Shown here one piece after another: positions 8,999 to 17,483 of a stretch of DNA of 64,000 nucleotides. The position numbers and the translations under genes were made by a program. The DNA comes from Bacteriovoracaceae bacterium (lineage in GTDB: Bacteria > Bdellovibrionota > Bacteriovoracia > Bacteriovoracales > Bacteriovoracaceae): NCBI GenBank assembly GCA_024711325.1, contig JANJTC010000003.1, forward strand, positions 186,001-250,000, given 5' to 3'. How positions within the stretch are numbered: position 1 is the first letter of the stretch; the number at the start of each line of letters is the position of its first letter. The notes beneath the pieces are model-generated. The model was not told the DNA's origin. It saw only the letters and a list, made by a program, of their open reading frames with translations, and searched no databases.

Positions 8999-10158
8999 TT
9001 TATAAGGAATAACTCACTAATATCTCTAATCACTCCATCCCCACCATTTTTTGAGGAGACATAATCTACAACTTTTAAGTTACAGTCGATAGCATCTTTA
9101 GGGCAGATTGAAAAACCAACGGATTTTAAAACTTCATGATCGTTTATATCATCGCCAATAAAAGCGACCTCATCTAAATTTACACCCAATTGATGAGTGA
9201 GCTTTTTTAACTCCTCAAGCTTGTTCTGTGCTCCTAGTACCACGTGCTCAATATGTAACTTTTTTGCTCTGTTTGCCACTATCTTTGTAGATTCTGAAGT
9301 GATTATTGCAATCTGATAGCCATATTGCTTAAGCAATTCAACCGCTTTCCCATCTCTTGTATTGAATTTTTTTAACTCATCTCCAGCATTAGAATAATAC
9401 ATACCAGAATCAGTTAAAACTCCATCAACATCAAATGCAATTAACTTTATTTTCTTAATTTTGCTCTTGTAATCTTTGAGCATGCTTTTTTTATGTAAAG
9501 CTTGAACTATTTCCCAATCGCTAGGCTCATCAATTTCAAAATAAGATTCTGAAGCCATTTCTATGACTCCTACTTTCCCATTAAGTCGAACCTGATTTAT
9601 AAGGAAATCATTTTTAGAAGTGATATATAAAGCACCATTTTCAACCAAAAACCCATCAAAGTCTTGTCGGCGGGGTCTATTCTCTAGCGAATAATTGACA
9701 GGCTCATATACGCCATCTGTGAATTGCCAAATAAATCTTTTTTCTCTGACTACGGATAATGCGCTGTCGAAAGATTTTGAAGTTACTAACTCAATGCCTC
9801 TTTCTATATCCTTACTTTTCAATAATGGAGAAGTTGCTTGAACAAGAATGAGATTCTTAAAATCTATTCCCCCTTGATCAATAAAGTTATTAATTACCGA
9901 TTCTGTAGAAGCGGTATCTGTTGCTGTTTCAGGGTTCCGAGGGAAGTAATGAAGCTTATCCGATTTTAAATTTTCATTTATTGCATTCCAGATTTCAAGT
10001 GAGTCCGTTGCAATAACCACTTTATCAATAAGTTTACAGTTGACGCATTCTTTGACCGTCCAATAGGCGAGTGGGCGGCCATTGAAATCTTTTATGTTTT
10101 TATTCCGTATGCTCTTACTTCCAGCTCTTAATGGAATAAAAGCTAAGTTTGTTACCAT
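8995..10158 (-). CDS. neuA: CMP-nonulosonate cytidylyltransferase fused to HAD phosphatase
   Basis: Residues 1-230 are an acylneuraminate cytidylyltransferase that activates a nonulosonic acid with CTP; the nucleotide-binding loop IPLRAGSKSIRNKNIK is clear. Residues 235-387 are a KdsC-like HAD phosphatase with FDVDGVLTD near residue 240 (nucleophile Asp), ITSES and GDDINDHEV. Similar fusions occur in bacterial and animal CMP-sialate synthetases, where the phosphatase can act on a 9-phosphate precursor. The start overlaps the upstream NeuB-like gene by 7 bases, so the two form an operon. The gene name follows the cytidylyltransferase domain; the exact sugar is unknown. Confidence 0.88.
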   Translation of the reverse strand: MVTNLAFIPLRAGSKSIRNKNIKDFNGRPLAYWTVKECVNCKLIDKVVIATDSLEIWNAINENLKSDKLHYFPRNPETATDTASTESVINNFIDQGGIDFKNLILVQATSPLLKSKDIERGIELVTSKSFDSALSVVREKRFIWQFTDGVYEPVNYSLENRPRRQDFDGFLVENGALYITSKNDFLINQVRLNGKVGVIEMASESYFEIDEPSDWEIVQALHKKSMLKDYKSKIKKIKLIAFDVDGVLTDSGMYYSNAGDELKKFNTRDGKAVELLKQYGYQIAIITSESTKIVANRAKKLHIEHVVLGAQNKLEELKKLTHQLGVNLDEVAFIGDDINDHEVLKSVGFSICPKDAIDCNLKVVDYVSSKNGGDGVIRDISELFLIN

Positions 10159-11027
10159 TTAATTTGATTCGACTTGAGCTTGTTTCTTTGGACAACTTCA
10201 ATATTAAGAATTTCCTGAGGCTTATAGTTCAAAGCCTTGTGAACGTTATTTAAATCTCTTACAAGTTTTCTAAGACCTTCTGGTTCTAGTGAAGCTGCAT
10301 GATCAGTTCCCTTCCAGGTTCTATCAAGAGTGAAATGTCTTTCAATGTATGGGGCACCTAAGGTATAGGCTGCAACATCAGCTGCAATTCCTAAATGATG
10401 TCCCGAAAAGCCTACTGCAAGAACTTCATCTTTGAAAAGATCACGAAGCTTTGATATTTCTAATAGACAGATATCTTCATGGGGCACTGGATACCCAGAT
10501 GTACAAGAATAAAAGACAGTGTCTTTTAAGCGACCTTTTTCTTTAACGTAATTATATATTTTTGTAATTTCAGCTAAGTCAGTCATACCTAGAGAAATAT
10601 GAATTTCTCCTGAGTAACTATCGCAGAGTAGAGTTAGAATATTTTTATTTAAATTACAGCCAGAAGGAACTTTTATGAACTTAGGATTTAAAGCAATAAT
10701 TTCTTTAGTTGAAGTAATATCCCAAACGGACGTTGAATAATCAATTCCTAGCTTTTCACAAAAATTTTTAAGTTCTTTGTGCTGATCTGGTGAGAATTCT
10801 AAAAAATCCCTATGTTCGCCATAAGTTGATCCATAAGAATTATCTGGGTTAGGGTGCGGAGCACTGTATTCTGCCTCTGACAATAATTCCCTTGTTGTCC
10901 GCTTTTGAAATTTTGCAGCGTCGGCTCCACAAAATTCTTTTGCTGTCTTAATTAACTGTTTGGCAATTTCAATATCACCTTTATGGTTACATCCGATTTC
11001 TGCAATTATATAAGGCTTTTTATACAT
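10152..11027 (-). CDS. NeuB-like nonulosonic acid synthase without SAF domain
   Basis: This enzyme condenses phosphoenolpyruvate with a hexosamine-type sugar to form a sialic-type acid. It starts with YIIAEIGCNHKGD and contains AKFQKR, FIKVPSGCN, HISLGMT and FSGHHLG, which match the TIM-barrel of NeuB/SpsE. At 291 residues it ends right after the barrel. Typical NeuB proteins are about 340-350 residues and carry a C-terminal SAF (antifreeze-like) domain that completes the partner active site. The frame ends cleanly in the coupled neuA start, so this is a short form, not a visible frameshift. Confidence 0.85.
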   Translation of the reverse strand: MYKKPYIIAEIGCNHKGDIEIAKQLIKTAKEFCGADAAKFQKRTTRELLSEAEYSAPHPNPDNSYGSTYGEHRDFLEFSPDQHKELKNFCEKLGIDYSTSVWDITSTKEIIALNPKFIKVPSGCNLNKNILTLLCDSYSGEIHISLGMTDLAEITKIYNYVKEKGRLKDTVFYSCTSGYPVPHEDICLLEISKLRDLFKDEVLAVGFSGHHLGIAADVAAYTLGAPYIERHFTLDRTWKGTDHAASLEPEGLRKLVRDLNNVHKALNYKPQEILNIEVVQRNKLKSNQIKW

Positions 11028-11087
11028 GTTTCCTCTTTTTTAAATCCGGTAGTGCTTTTTTTAGTAAAAAACTATATCTTAACGTCT

Positions 11088-11933
11088 ATGATTATCCATC
11101 ATGTAAAACAAACTCCGATTGCTTGGGCGCCGGATGAGTTATCAGCCGCAATCAATAAGTATACCAGTCATACATCAAGTGTTTCCAATACAGTCTTAGA
11201 AGGTGCTGATTTGATACACTTTCATAATCTATTTTTAGAAACAAATATTCGAAGTCTTATCCAATATCATTCTGAGCCTGAAAAAGTAAATTTAAATTTT
11301 AAGGGGCCAAAGTCAACATTGGCCCAGTACCATGCCACTCTTTGTGAGTACCGAGGGTTTAAAGTACTTCGCAATGTAATAGATTTCGCCAAGCCAGAAT
11401 ATAACATTGAATTAAGTAATAAAGGCGGGCCATTGATTGTTGGCTTTACGCCAAGCACAAACCATGCCACAAAGTATGGGACAAAAGGCATTTTGGAGAC
11501 CTTACAAGTTCTCGAAAAGTTAAGATTCAAGTATTTAAATCGCTTCGAGTACAGGCTGTTGCAAGGATTTCCAATCAAGGAGAGCTTGATGATAAGAAAG
11601 AGTTGCCATATTTTAATAGATGAATGCGCTACAGATAGCTATCACAGAACTGGACTAGAGGCTTTGGCTCTTGGAAAGGTGGCAATTTGTTCTCTTTCAA
11701 AAGACGTAGAGGATGTTTTATTAAAATCTTCCGGTGCAAAATATAGTCCATTTGAAAACGTACAACTACAGAACCTTGAAACCTATTTAGAGCAACAGCT
11801 AGAGATTGATATATCAAAAATAATAGAAAAAGGTTTAGCAAATAGGGGTTGGATGGAAAAATTTTGGAAGCCAGAGGATGTTGTCGGAGACTATATTAAT
11901 TATTACAAAGATGTACTTAATGGTATTTGTTAA
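11088..11933 (+). CDS. GT-B type glycosyltransferase, divergent
   Basis: A 281-residue protein with the late GT-B pattern HRTGLEALALGKVAICS, a variant of the GT4 E-x7-E donor site. The N terminus (IHHVKQTPIAWAPDEL) suggests a short acceptor domain. The ATG at 11088 is chosen because a longer frame from 10983 would run back into the divergent neuB-like gene. There is no clear SD. It probably belongs to the nonulosonate-containing glycan branch. The family assignment rests on the C-terminal half only. Confidence 0.65.
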   Translation: MIIHHVKQTPIAWAPDELSAAINKYTSHTSSVSNTVLEGADLIHFHNLFLETNIRSLIQYHSEPEKVNLNFKGPKSTLAQYHATLCEYRGFKVLRNVIDFAKPEYNIELSNKGGPLIVGFTPSTNHATKYGTKGILETLQVLEKLRFKYLNRFEYRLLQGFPIKESLMIRKSCHILIDECATDSYHRTGLEALALGKVAICSLSKDVEDVLLKSSGAKYSPFENVQLQNLETYLEQQLEIDISKIIEKGLANRGWMEKFWKPEDVVGDYINYYKDVLNGIC

Positions 11934-12020
11934 AAAAATGGACGGCCAAGCGGTTTAAAAGTTGGGTAGAATATTTCTTTAATCCTGAACTAATTTAAAG
12001 AAATCAAAAAAAATACTTAA

Positions 12021-12191
12021 ATGAGAAAAGTTTTTCCTTGTTGGCGCTTGTCTGTTACTGAATATCTAAGTCATCCTAAGCTAATAAAAGATATATTCCC
12101 AGAAGAACCTCGATCTTTGTCTATTTCTCTTTGGAAAGAGAATGAACGAAAATATAGTGCCGAAATATTTTTAAGGGTTTCATTATTGTGA
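12021..12191 (+). CDS. Small ORF, 56 codons, uncertain
   Basis: This frame lies in a 249-base gap that otherwise holds nothing I recognise. It encodes 56 residues with a basic start (MRKVFPCWRL) and ends 9 bases inside the convergent HAD gene. It has no SD upstream and no family I recognise. It may be a small gene, a remnant or chance. Confidence 0.2.
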   Translation: MRKVFPCWRLSVTEYLSHPKLIKDIFPEEPRSLSISLWKENERKYSAEIFLRVSLL

Positions 12192-12911
12192 TTGAAAAGC
12201 TTGGGTTCTTAAAAAGTTGAGAATTCCTTTCACTGAACGATTTTCTTTTCCTGTTAGTATAATATTTGGTTTGTGTTCGAGTAGATCTAGATAATGTTCA
12301 ATATTGCTTACTCCAACCGTATAGGGTAGACCATTGAAAGCACTTTCATCATTTATAGAGTCTCCGAAATACACGATTTCAGCACTTGAAATTTGCTCTA
12401 ATTTCAGAAAATATTGGATCCCAAATAGTTTATCAATTTTTTTGGGCAAGATATATAAGTTTTTGAATGTTTTATAGGCTCGAAACCCTTTCGTGAATAG
12501 AAAGGTCTCAATTTTAATAAAATCAGATAGGCTTAAATTTATTAGTGAATATGAACAGCTTGCGCCTCTGTCTTCAAAATCGTCAGATGGGATGGCTTGT
12601 GGTAGATTAATTGTAATCCAGTTTTTAATCTCAACTAGAGTGGTACGTTCTTCTATATTCAACAAACATGTCCTTAAAACTTTTTTGCTATTATCCCTAT
12701 CCCTTGTAAGCATAAATCCACCGTCTTCCATAATACATGCATGGATATTAAAATAATTCATCAAAAAACTACCCCATGAGGCGGGCCTGCCAGAAACGAT
12801 CACTAAGGGAGAATTATTTCGATTGCATAGGGATACAAGTTCTAAGAATTCTTCAGAAATCTTTTCATCAATCGTAATTGTTCCATCAAAATCTGAAAGA
12901 ATCATTTTCAT
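12183..12911 (-). CDS. HAD superfamily sugar-phosphate phosphatase (type IIB-like)
   Basis: A 242-residue HAD hydrolase with the nucleophile motif SDFDGTITI at the N terminus, VIVSGRPAS as motif II and YFGDSINDESAF as the acidic motif IV. The cap region between resembles Cof/trehalose-phosphatase-like type IIB enzymes. It probably removes phosphate from a sugar intermediate in the glycan pathway. It lies 8 bases downstream of the SDR gene in a minus-strand run of three genes. The substrate cannot be read from the sequence. Confidence 0.78.
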   Translation of the reverse strand: MKMILSDFDGTITIDEKISEEFLELVSLCNRNNSPLVIVSGRPASWGSFLMNYFNIHACIMEDGGFMLTRDRDNSKKVLRTCLLNIEERTTLVEIKNWITINLPQAIPSDDFEDRGASCSYSLINLSLSDFIKIETFLFTKGFRAYKTFKNLYILPKKIDKLFGIQYFLKLEQISSAEIVYFGDSINDESAFNGLPYTVGVSNIEHYLDLLEHKPNIILTGKENRSVKGILNFLRTQAFQSQ

Positions 12912-12919
12912 AAATTGCC

Positions 12920-13834
12920 TTACTTAAATGTTTGTCCGTAACTTCTTTCAAAGTAGTAACGATATTTAATCTCAATCATTTGTCTAAAAGTTCGAAATGA
13001 GATGTCTGCAATATCTTTTCGGCAAGATATCATTTTCAGATCTCTTGGTCTGAGTGCCACTCTTAACCATTTTTGAGGATCTGGGTACGTTCCAGTGTCC
13101 TTTAAGGTCCCTCTACTGTTTCTCATGTTTTCTTTGATTATCACGCCCATTTGATAACGAGTTAGGCCATTGCTATTGTTTGCTAAATTGAGAATACCTT
13201 TGGGTTGAGTGGTAATTATTTTCATAATTACTTTATAGAGATCATTAATGTCGATTGGATACCTTAATTCAGAATTATCTAGCTCAAGATCTTCATCTTT
13301 CTGCAATTGTTTACAAAGTGTCATTAGAAAATCATTTGGATGTTCCGGATTCCCTAAAATCATGGGTAAGCGAATTGAAATGCTTTTTTCATAATACCTA
13401 CTTATAAATAATTCGGCTAAAAGTTTTGTATAACCATAAGTATTAATAGGGCATGGAAGTGACGATTCATTATTAGTCTGTGATTCGTCCTTATAGACAT
13501 ATATGGTTGATAAATTAATCAAGAAAGGTTTATTTGATTTGTTTTTTAGAGCACTAATTAAATTAAATATTGAAGTAAAATTGCCGCCATATGCTTCATC
13601 TGGGTAGCTCTCGCAATAATCAGGTGATGGATGTCCAATTGTGTTGATTATTACATCAAATTCGGTGGTGTCGAATAAATTAATAACATCGGTTATATTC
13701 TTAAAATCTATTTTTATTAAATCTTGAACTGGGGAGCTATGGGTCGTGCCTGTGACATTAAGCTCTGTTTTTTGAAAAGCTTTGAATAAATAACTCCCAA
13801 CATAGCCACTCGCCCCGAGTATTAATAGTCTCAT
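12920..13834 (-). CDS. RmlD-like SDR (NAD(P)-dependent sugar reductase/epimerase)
   Basis: An extended short-chain dehydrogenase with the nucleotide-binding GASGYVG (residues 7-13), a NLSTIYVY active-site strand and the catalytic Y133-G-Y-T-K137 pair. It is the length of dTDP-4-dehydrorhamnose reductases (304 residues) but lacks close RmlD signatures. A second, better RmlD lies at 28631. It starts with an ATGA overlap on the upstream MptE-like gene. It probably acts on a nucleotide-linked sugar of the nonulosonate or deoxysugar branch. Confidence 0.78.
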   Translation of the reverse strand: MRLLILGASGYVGSYLFKAFQKTELNVTGTTHSSPVQDLIKIDFKNITDVINLFDTTEFDVIINTIGHPSPDYCESYPDEAYGGNFTSIFNLISALKNKSNKPFLINLSTIYVYKDESQTNNESSLPCPINTYGYTKLLAELFISRYYEKSISIRLPMILGNPEHPNDFLMTLCKQLQKDEDLELDNSELRYPIDINDLYKVIMKIITTQPKGILNLANNSNGLTRYQMGVIIKENMRNSRGTLKDTGTYPDPQKWLRVALRPRDLKMISCRKDIADISFRTFRQMIEIKYRYYFERSYGQTFK

Positions 13835-14565
13835 TTGGCCAATACCTCTTCTAGACTTATCCGCTGTATACTTTTCAGCTCTGAGTATCTGCTTGCATTT
13901 AAAAATGTACGCCCATCATTCAGGTAGTTTTTACAAGCCAGGCTAAAAGATTGTTGCTGAATATGTTTTTCAGGCTTTATCCATTTTTCTCCTCTTTCGC
14001 GATAATTTGAATGGAAATGATTTTTCTCTCCTTCGCTTACCAATACTTCTCCATTGGGCGCTGTTTCCCCTGTTGGAGGAGAAAGCTTGTAATTAAAATC
14101 TACTCCCAGAAGGATAGCTTCAGAAATACCCATGTAAAAGGCTACTTGGAGTTGGAAAAAAAGCACAGCATGTCCACCAAATGTATTAACATCGGCATTT
14201 TGAGAAAATTTAATTACGTAATCACCATTCTTATCTTTCGGTCGACTAATGTGATTAAACCAGTAGGCACTGATCTCAGGGAGGTAATCTTTTAAGGCTT
14301 CTTTTATTGTATTCCCAAAAAGTTTAGTCGAAGGGATTTTACATATTTGTTTTGCATTCACTTCAGCTGAAACTCTATCCGTGATGCTGTAGTATGTTGG
14401 TCTCCAGTTTGTATCTTCAAAAGCGAGGTAGATTTTGTTACATCCGAAAGTTATTTCATTCGATAATAATTCAAGGTCACTTACTTTTAGAGAAGGTCCG
14501 TTCCCAATAAAGAAAGCCCTTTTTCCCTTATGTATATTCTTAAGTTCTCTAATGTCTTTTTCCAT
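13831..14565 (-). CDS. MptE-like (DUF115) protein
   Basis: The protein carries a 6-hydroxymethylpterin diphosphokinase MptE-like domain, with AFFIGNGPSL close to the N terminus and ILLGVDFNY further on. Related domains occur in Maf/PseE flagellin glycosylation proteins and in many sugar clusters near sialic-acid genes. There they are thought to handle nucleotide-activated nonulosonates, not pterins. The ATG at 14565 is preferred: it has GGGG about 10 bases upstream, while the longer frame to 14700 would start at TTG and adds a region without domain character. It is the first gene of the minus-strand run to 12183. Confidence 0.72.
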   Translation of the reverse strand: MEKDIRELKNIHKGKRAFFIGNGPSLKVSDLELLSNEITFGCNKIYLAFEDTNWRPTYYSITDRVSAEVNAKQICKIPSTKLFGNTIKEALKDYLPEISAYWFNHISRPKDKNGDYVIKFSQNADVNTFGGHAVLFFQLQVAFYMGISEAILLGVDFNYKLSPPTGETAPNGEVLVSEGEKNHFHSNYRERGEKWIKPEKHIQQQSFSLACKNYLNDGRTFLNASRYSELKSIQRISLEEVLAK

Positions 14566-14751
14566 AATTATCTTACCCCACAAAATGTTAAGGCATTTAA
14601 AGAGATCTAAATCTAGAAGGTCTGTAGAAGAATTTAATGTATTGTTGCAGTATGTTGCGAATTCGTAACTGGGCGATGCGGCATTGTTCTTCGTTGCCAA
14701 TGCTGATTTCTTAATTTAGAAATGCATTTATTAAGATTTATAGGTTGGTGA

Positions 14752-16305
14752 ATGAAAGTATTAATAATTGGAAGTTCCGGCTTACTTGGCGGTAAGTTGC
14801 TTGATAAATTCTCAAAAAAAACAAAAACTTTGGGGACTTATTTCTCGCATTCAGAGAAAAAACAAAGTCATAAAAATATAGTCCACTTAGATGTAAGACA
14901 GCTCACAGTTGTAGAAAAATTTATTGTCGAATTTCGCCCTAATGTTGTTATTTATTGTGCGTCAATTCCTAGGCCAGATATTTGTGAGGAAAATGCAAAT
15001 GAAGCCTACGCTGTAAATGTGGAAGGTTTGAAGAATGTTGTTTCAATCTGCGCTTCTTTGGACTTAAAGCTGGTTTATGTTTCTGCTGATTATGTTTTTA
15101 GTGGAAGCAGGAGTATATATGTGGAATCAGATGAACTGGATCCTATAAATACCTTTGGAAGAACTAAGCAAATTGCTGAAACTTATTTAAAAACACATCT
15201 CCCAAGTGCACTTGTAATCAGGTCTGGGTTGATATATGGCTACTCAGTTCATACTGAGGGGAGAGGATTTGTTCATTGGGTAATAGATAGTTTATTAAAA
15301 AATGAACCAATTGAAGTCGATGATTCCTTAACTGTATTTCCAATTCTCGCTGATGACATTGCCGATATAATTTTTAAACTTATTCAAAAAGACGAGTCTG
15401 GTGTTTATCATGTGGCCAATCTTGAGGCTCATACCAAATTTAGCTTCGCTTCTTTAATTGCTCAAGAATACAAACTCAACGTGAAGCTTTTAAAAATTGT
15501 TTCAACTGAAGCAAAAAAATTGCCTGCGAAGAGACCTAAAGAAGTAAAGTTATCAACAGATAAGGTTAAAAATTTATTAGGCGACGAATTTAGTATTGCG
15601 AGTGTTGAAGAAGGAATAAGAATACATCGTAGGCAGTTTGGATGTCTCTTTAGAATGATATATAGTGTTCGACCAGACATGCTTGTCGCCGGCCAGAATG
15701 CTTCAGATTTTAGAATCTCTGTAGGGCGGGCTTTGGCTAAAGAAGCTCCTATTGAAGAAGTGGATTGTGTCGTACCTATTCCTGAATCAGGAATTTATAG
15801 CGCGACAGGTCTATCTGCGGAAAGTAAAAAACCCTTATTCTTTGGAATTATTAGAGATTACTTCACGGAAAAAACGCTTTATAGCTCAACAGCGAAAGAC
15901 AGACACCAATCTCTTAAAGAAAAACTAATCCCGGTAGAATCAGTAATTAAGGGGAAAAGCATTGCTCTGGTTGATGAAGCTGTTCTTTCAGGTGCAACTC
16001 TTGGGGTCGTGATTCAGAGACTTAAGGAAGTTGGGGCTAGAGAAATACATGTTAGAATTCCATCGCCTGTAATGACAAGTGATTGCACAGGTAGGATTTT
16101 ACCACAAGTTAGACTAGCTTATGATGCACTTTGTGAAGCTGAAAGCGACGTGAAATTAACGAAAGGTGACTTCGAAGAAAGACTCGCTAAAAAATTCGGG
16201 GTTAGTTCATTTTGTTTTTTGAGCACAAAAGCTTTTTTAGATTCAGTTAAGACGTCAAATCAAATTACATGCTCTGATTGCTTCTTAGGTAGAGAGGATC
16301 GTTAG
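14752..16305 (+). CDS. Fusion of RmlD-like SDR and PurF-type phosphoribosyltransferase domain
   Basis: Residues 1 to about 285 form an RmlD-like SDR with GSSGLLGG at the N terminus and a SADYVFSG strand. The catalytic Tyr of YxxxK is replaced by Phe (F135-G-R-T-K139, codon TTT). Residues 300-500 resemble the C-terminal phosphoribosyltransferase half of amidophosphoribosyltransferase (PurF): VVPIPESG near 340, KEKLIPV, GKSIALVDEAVLSGAT near 404-416 as the PRPP loop, and RIPSPV. The N-terminal glutaminase domain of PurF is absent. The frame is intact through the junction. It is divergent from the MptE-like gene at 14565. I do not know a described protein with this order; a role in making or gating an unusual activated sugar is inference. 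Confidence 0.8.
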   Translation: MKVLIIGSSGLLGGKLLDKFSKKTKTLGTYFSHSEKKQSHKNIVHLDVRQLTVVEKFIVEFRPNVVIYCASIPRPDICEENANEAYAVNVEGLKNVVSICASLDLKLVYVSADYVFSGSRSIYVESDELDPINTFGRTKQIAETYLKTHLPSALVIRSGLIYGYSVHTEGRGFVHWVIDSLLKNEPIEVDDSLTVFPILADDIADIIFKLIQKDESGVYHVANLEAHTKFSFASLIAQEYKLNVKLLKIVSTEAKKLPAKRPKEVKLSTDKVKNLLGDEFSIASVEEGIRIHRRQFGCLFRMIYSVRPDMLVAGQNASDFRISVGRALAKEAPIEEVDCVVPIPESGIYSATGLSAESKKPLFFGIIRDYFTEKTLYSSTAKDRHQSLKEKLIPVESVIKGKSIALVDEAVLSGATLGVVIQRLKEVGAREIHVRIPSPVMTSDCTGRILPQVRLAYDALCEAESDVKLTKGDFEERLAKKFGVSSFCFLSTKAFLDSVKTSNQITCSDCFLGREDR

Positions 16306-16354
16306 CATATTTTTTTAAAAAATTTAAAGCCCTCATTTACCAAAGGATCACAAA

Positions 16355-17068
16355 ATGGATTATATAGGGGATATGTTTTCTTTAAAAGGATTATCCTATA
16401 GTCAATATTTGACTTCTCGTAAATACGATCGAGGTGAGAGGCATATAAAAAATCTTTTTGATGGGCTGGTAACAGCGGTAGAGTATGCGATATATCTTGG
16501 TGTTCACGGGAGTATCATTGAATTCGGAACTGGTTGGGGATTGAGTACGAACATATTGGCTTATGCAAACAAGGGCGCTTCACAGCATTGGGATAATCCT
16601 TGTCGGAATATGTACTTGCTTGACACATTCTCGGGCATGCCAAAACCTAGCCACGAAATTGATAAAAATCAGAAATCTTGGATCGGGGGGGAGTTTGCAG
16701 GATTATCTGCCCTAGAACTCTCTGAAGTACTAGAGAAACACATCCCTTCAAATAACATAAAGATATATAAAGGTTTATTTAGCGAAACAATTTCTAAAAT
16801 ACCTGAGAACGAAATCTTCGCTGTAATTCATGTCGATTGCGACTACTATCATTCTGCCAAAGAAGTCCTAACTTTTTTATTTCGAAGTAAAATGGTAGCC
16901 GTGGGTGCCATCCTGATTTTTGATGACTTTAATTGTAATCAAGCAAGAAATGATCTTGGAGAGCGAAAGGCTTGGACTGAAATAGTAAAAGAATTTGGAG
17001 TAAATTTTTCTTTTGTTCGTGCGCATTCTGTAAGTGGTTCACAGTTCATCATACATTCATATATGTAA
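16355..17068 (+). CDS. TylF/MycF-like O-methyltransferase
   Basis: A 237-residue SAM-dependent enzyme of the TylF (macrocin O-methyltransferase) family, common in O-antigen clusters. It has IIEFGTGWGLS as the SAM loop, MYLLDTFSGMP, the metal-binding pattern VIHVDCDYYHSAK, and GAILIFDDF. The SD AAAGGATC lies just before ATG 16355. It follows the SDR-PRTase fusion by 49 bases and likely methylates a sugar hydroxyl. Confidence 0.85.
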   Translation: MDYIGDMFSLKGLSYSQYLTSRKYDRGERHIKNLFDGLVTAVEYAIYLGVHGSIIEFGTGWGLSTNILAYANKGASQHWDNPCRNMYLLDTFSGMPKPSHEIDKNQKSWIGGEFAGLSALELSEVLEKHIPSNNIKIYKGLFSETISKIPENEIFAVIHVDCDYYHSAKEVLTFLFRSKMVAVGAILIFDDFNCNQARNDLGERKAWTEIVKEFGVNFSFVRAHSVSGSQFIIHSYM

Positions 17069-17483
17069 GACAGTAGTCTTGATAAACAACATTAATTTTA
17101 TAGCAAAAGATTCGATTTTAGTGTTTGTACTAGACTTTCTATTTTCTTAAATCATCATTAGCCTTAAGATGTTTTTTAATAACTTGAACTGTCTAGTTCT
17201 GATACTAGGACAGTTCAAGTTAGTCGTTCTTTAAAATACAAGTAGAGGACATCTTTTAAGTGTTCAGCCTTTTTGGGATATCCCTCAAGGCCGGTGTGGC
17301 GTGTAAAGTGCTTGAAAATTAAAGCTTTTTTATACTTCGTTTCCTTCTTTTTACATTTTCACCATTTGTCATTTCTTCAGATATTTAGCTTTATTTATTT
17401 GCTAAAAAAGCTGAAGATGTTTTTTTAAAGGAAATTTGATTTACGTAGTGTGAAAGACTTTAATTGATTAAGGATTTATAATA
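17069..17483. other. 415-base intergenic region
   Basis: No ORF of interest is seen here. The region holds one long hairpin (17181-17221, listed separately) and AT-rich sequence before the glycosyltransferase at 17484. A promoter for that gene is expected downstream of the hairpin, but I see no pair of boxes with good spacing. Confidence 0.5.
17181..17221. terminator. Long hairpin downstream of TylF-like gene
   Basis: The arms 17181-17196 and 17205-17221 are complementary over 16 base pairs with one bulged G, closing an 8-base loop. The stem is far longer than expected by chance. A weak T-rich run (GTTCTTTA) follows on the + strand, so it may terminate the upstream transcript, though it is not a classic terminator. 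Confidence 0.5.

Noticed and set aside
14566-14700. N-terminal extension of the MptE-like protein to a TTG at 14700
   Set aside because: The extension has no domain character, and the ATG at 14565 directly precedes the conserved part.
17312-17336. TTGAAA and TATACT boxes before the TuaH-like gene
   Set aside because: The spacer is only 13 bases, too short for a normal sigma-70 promoter.
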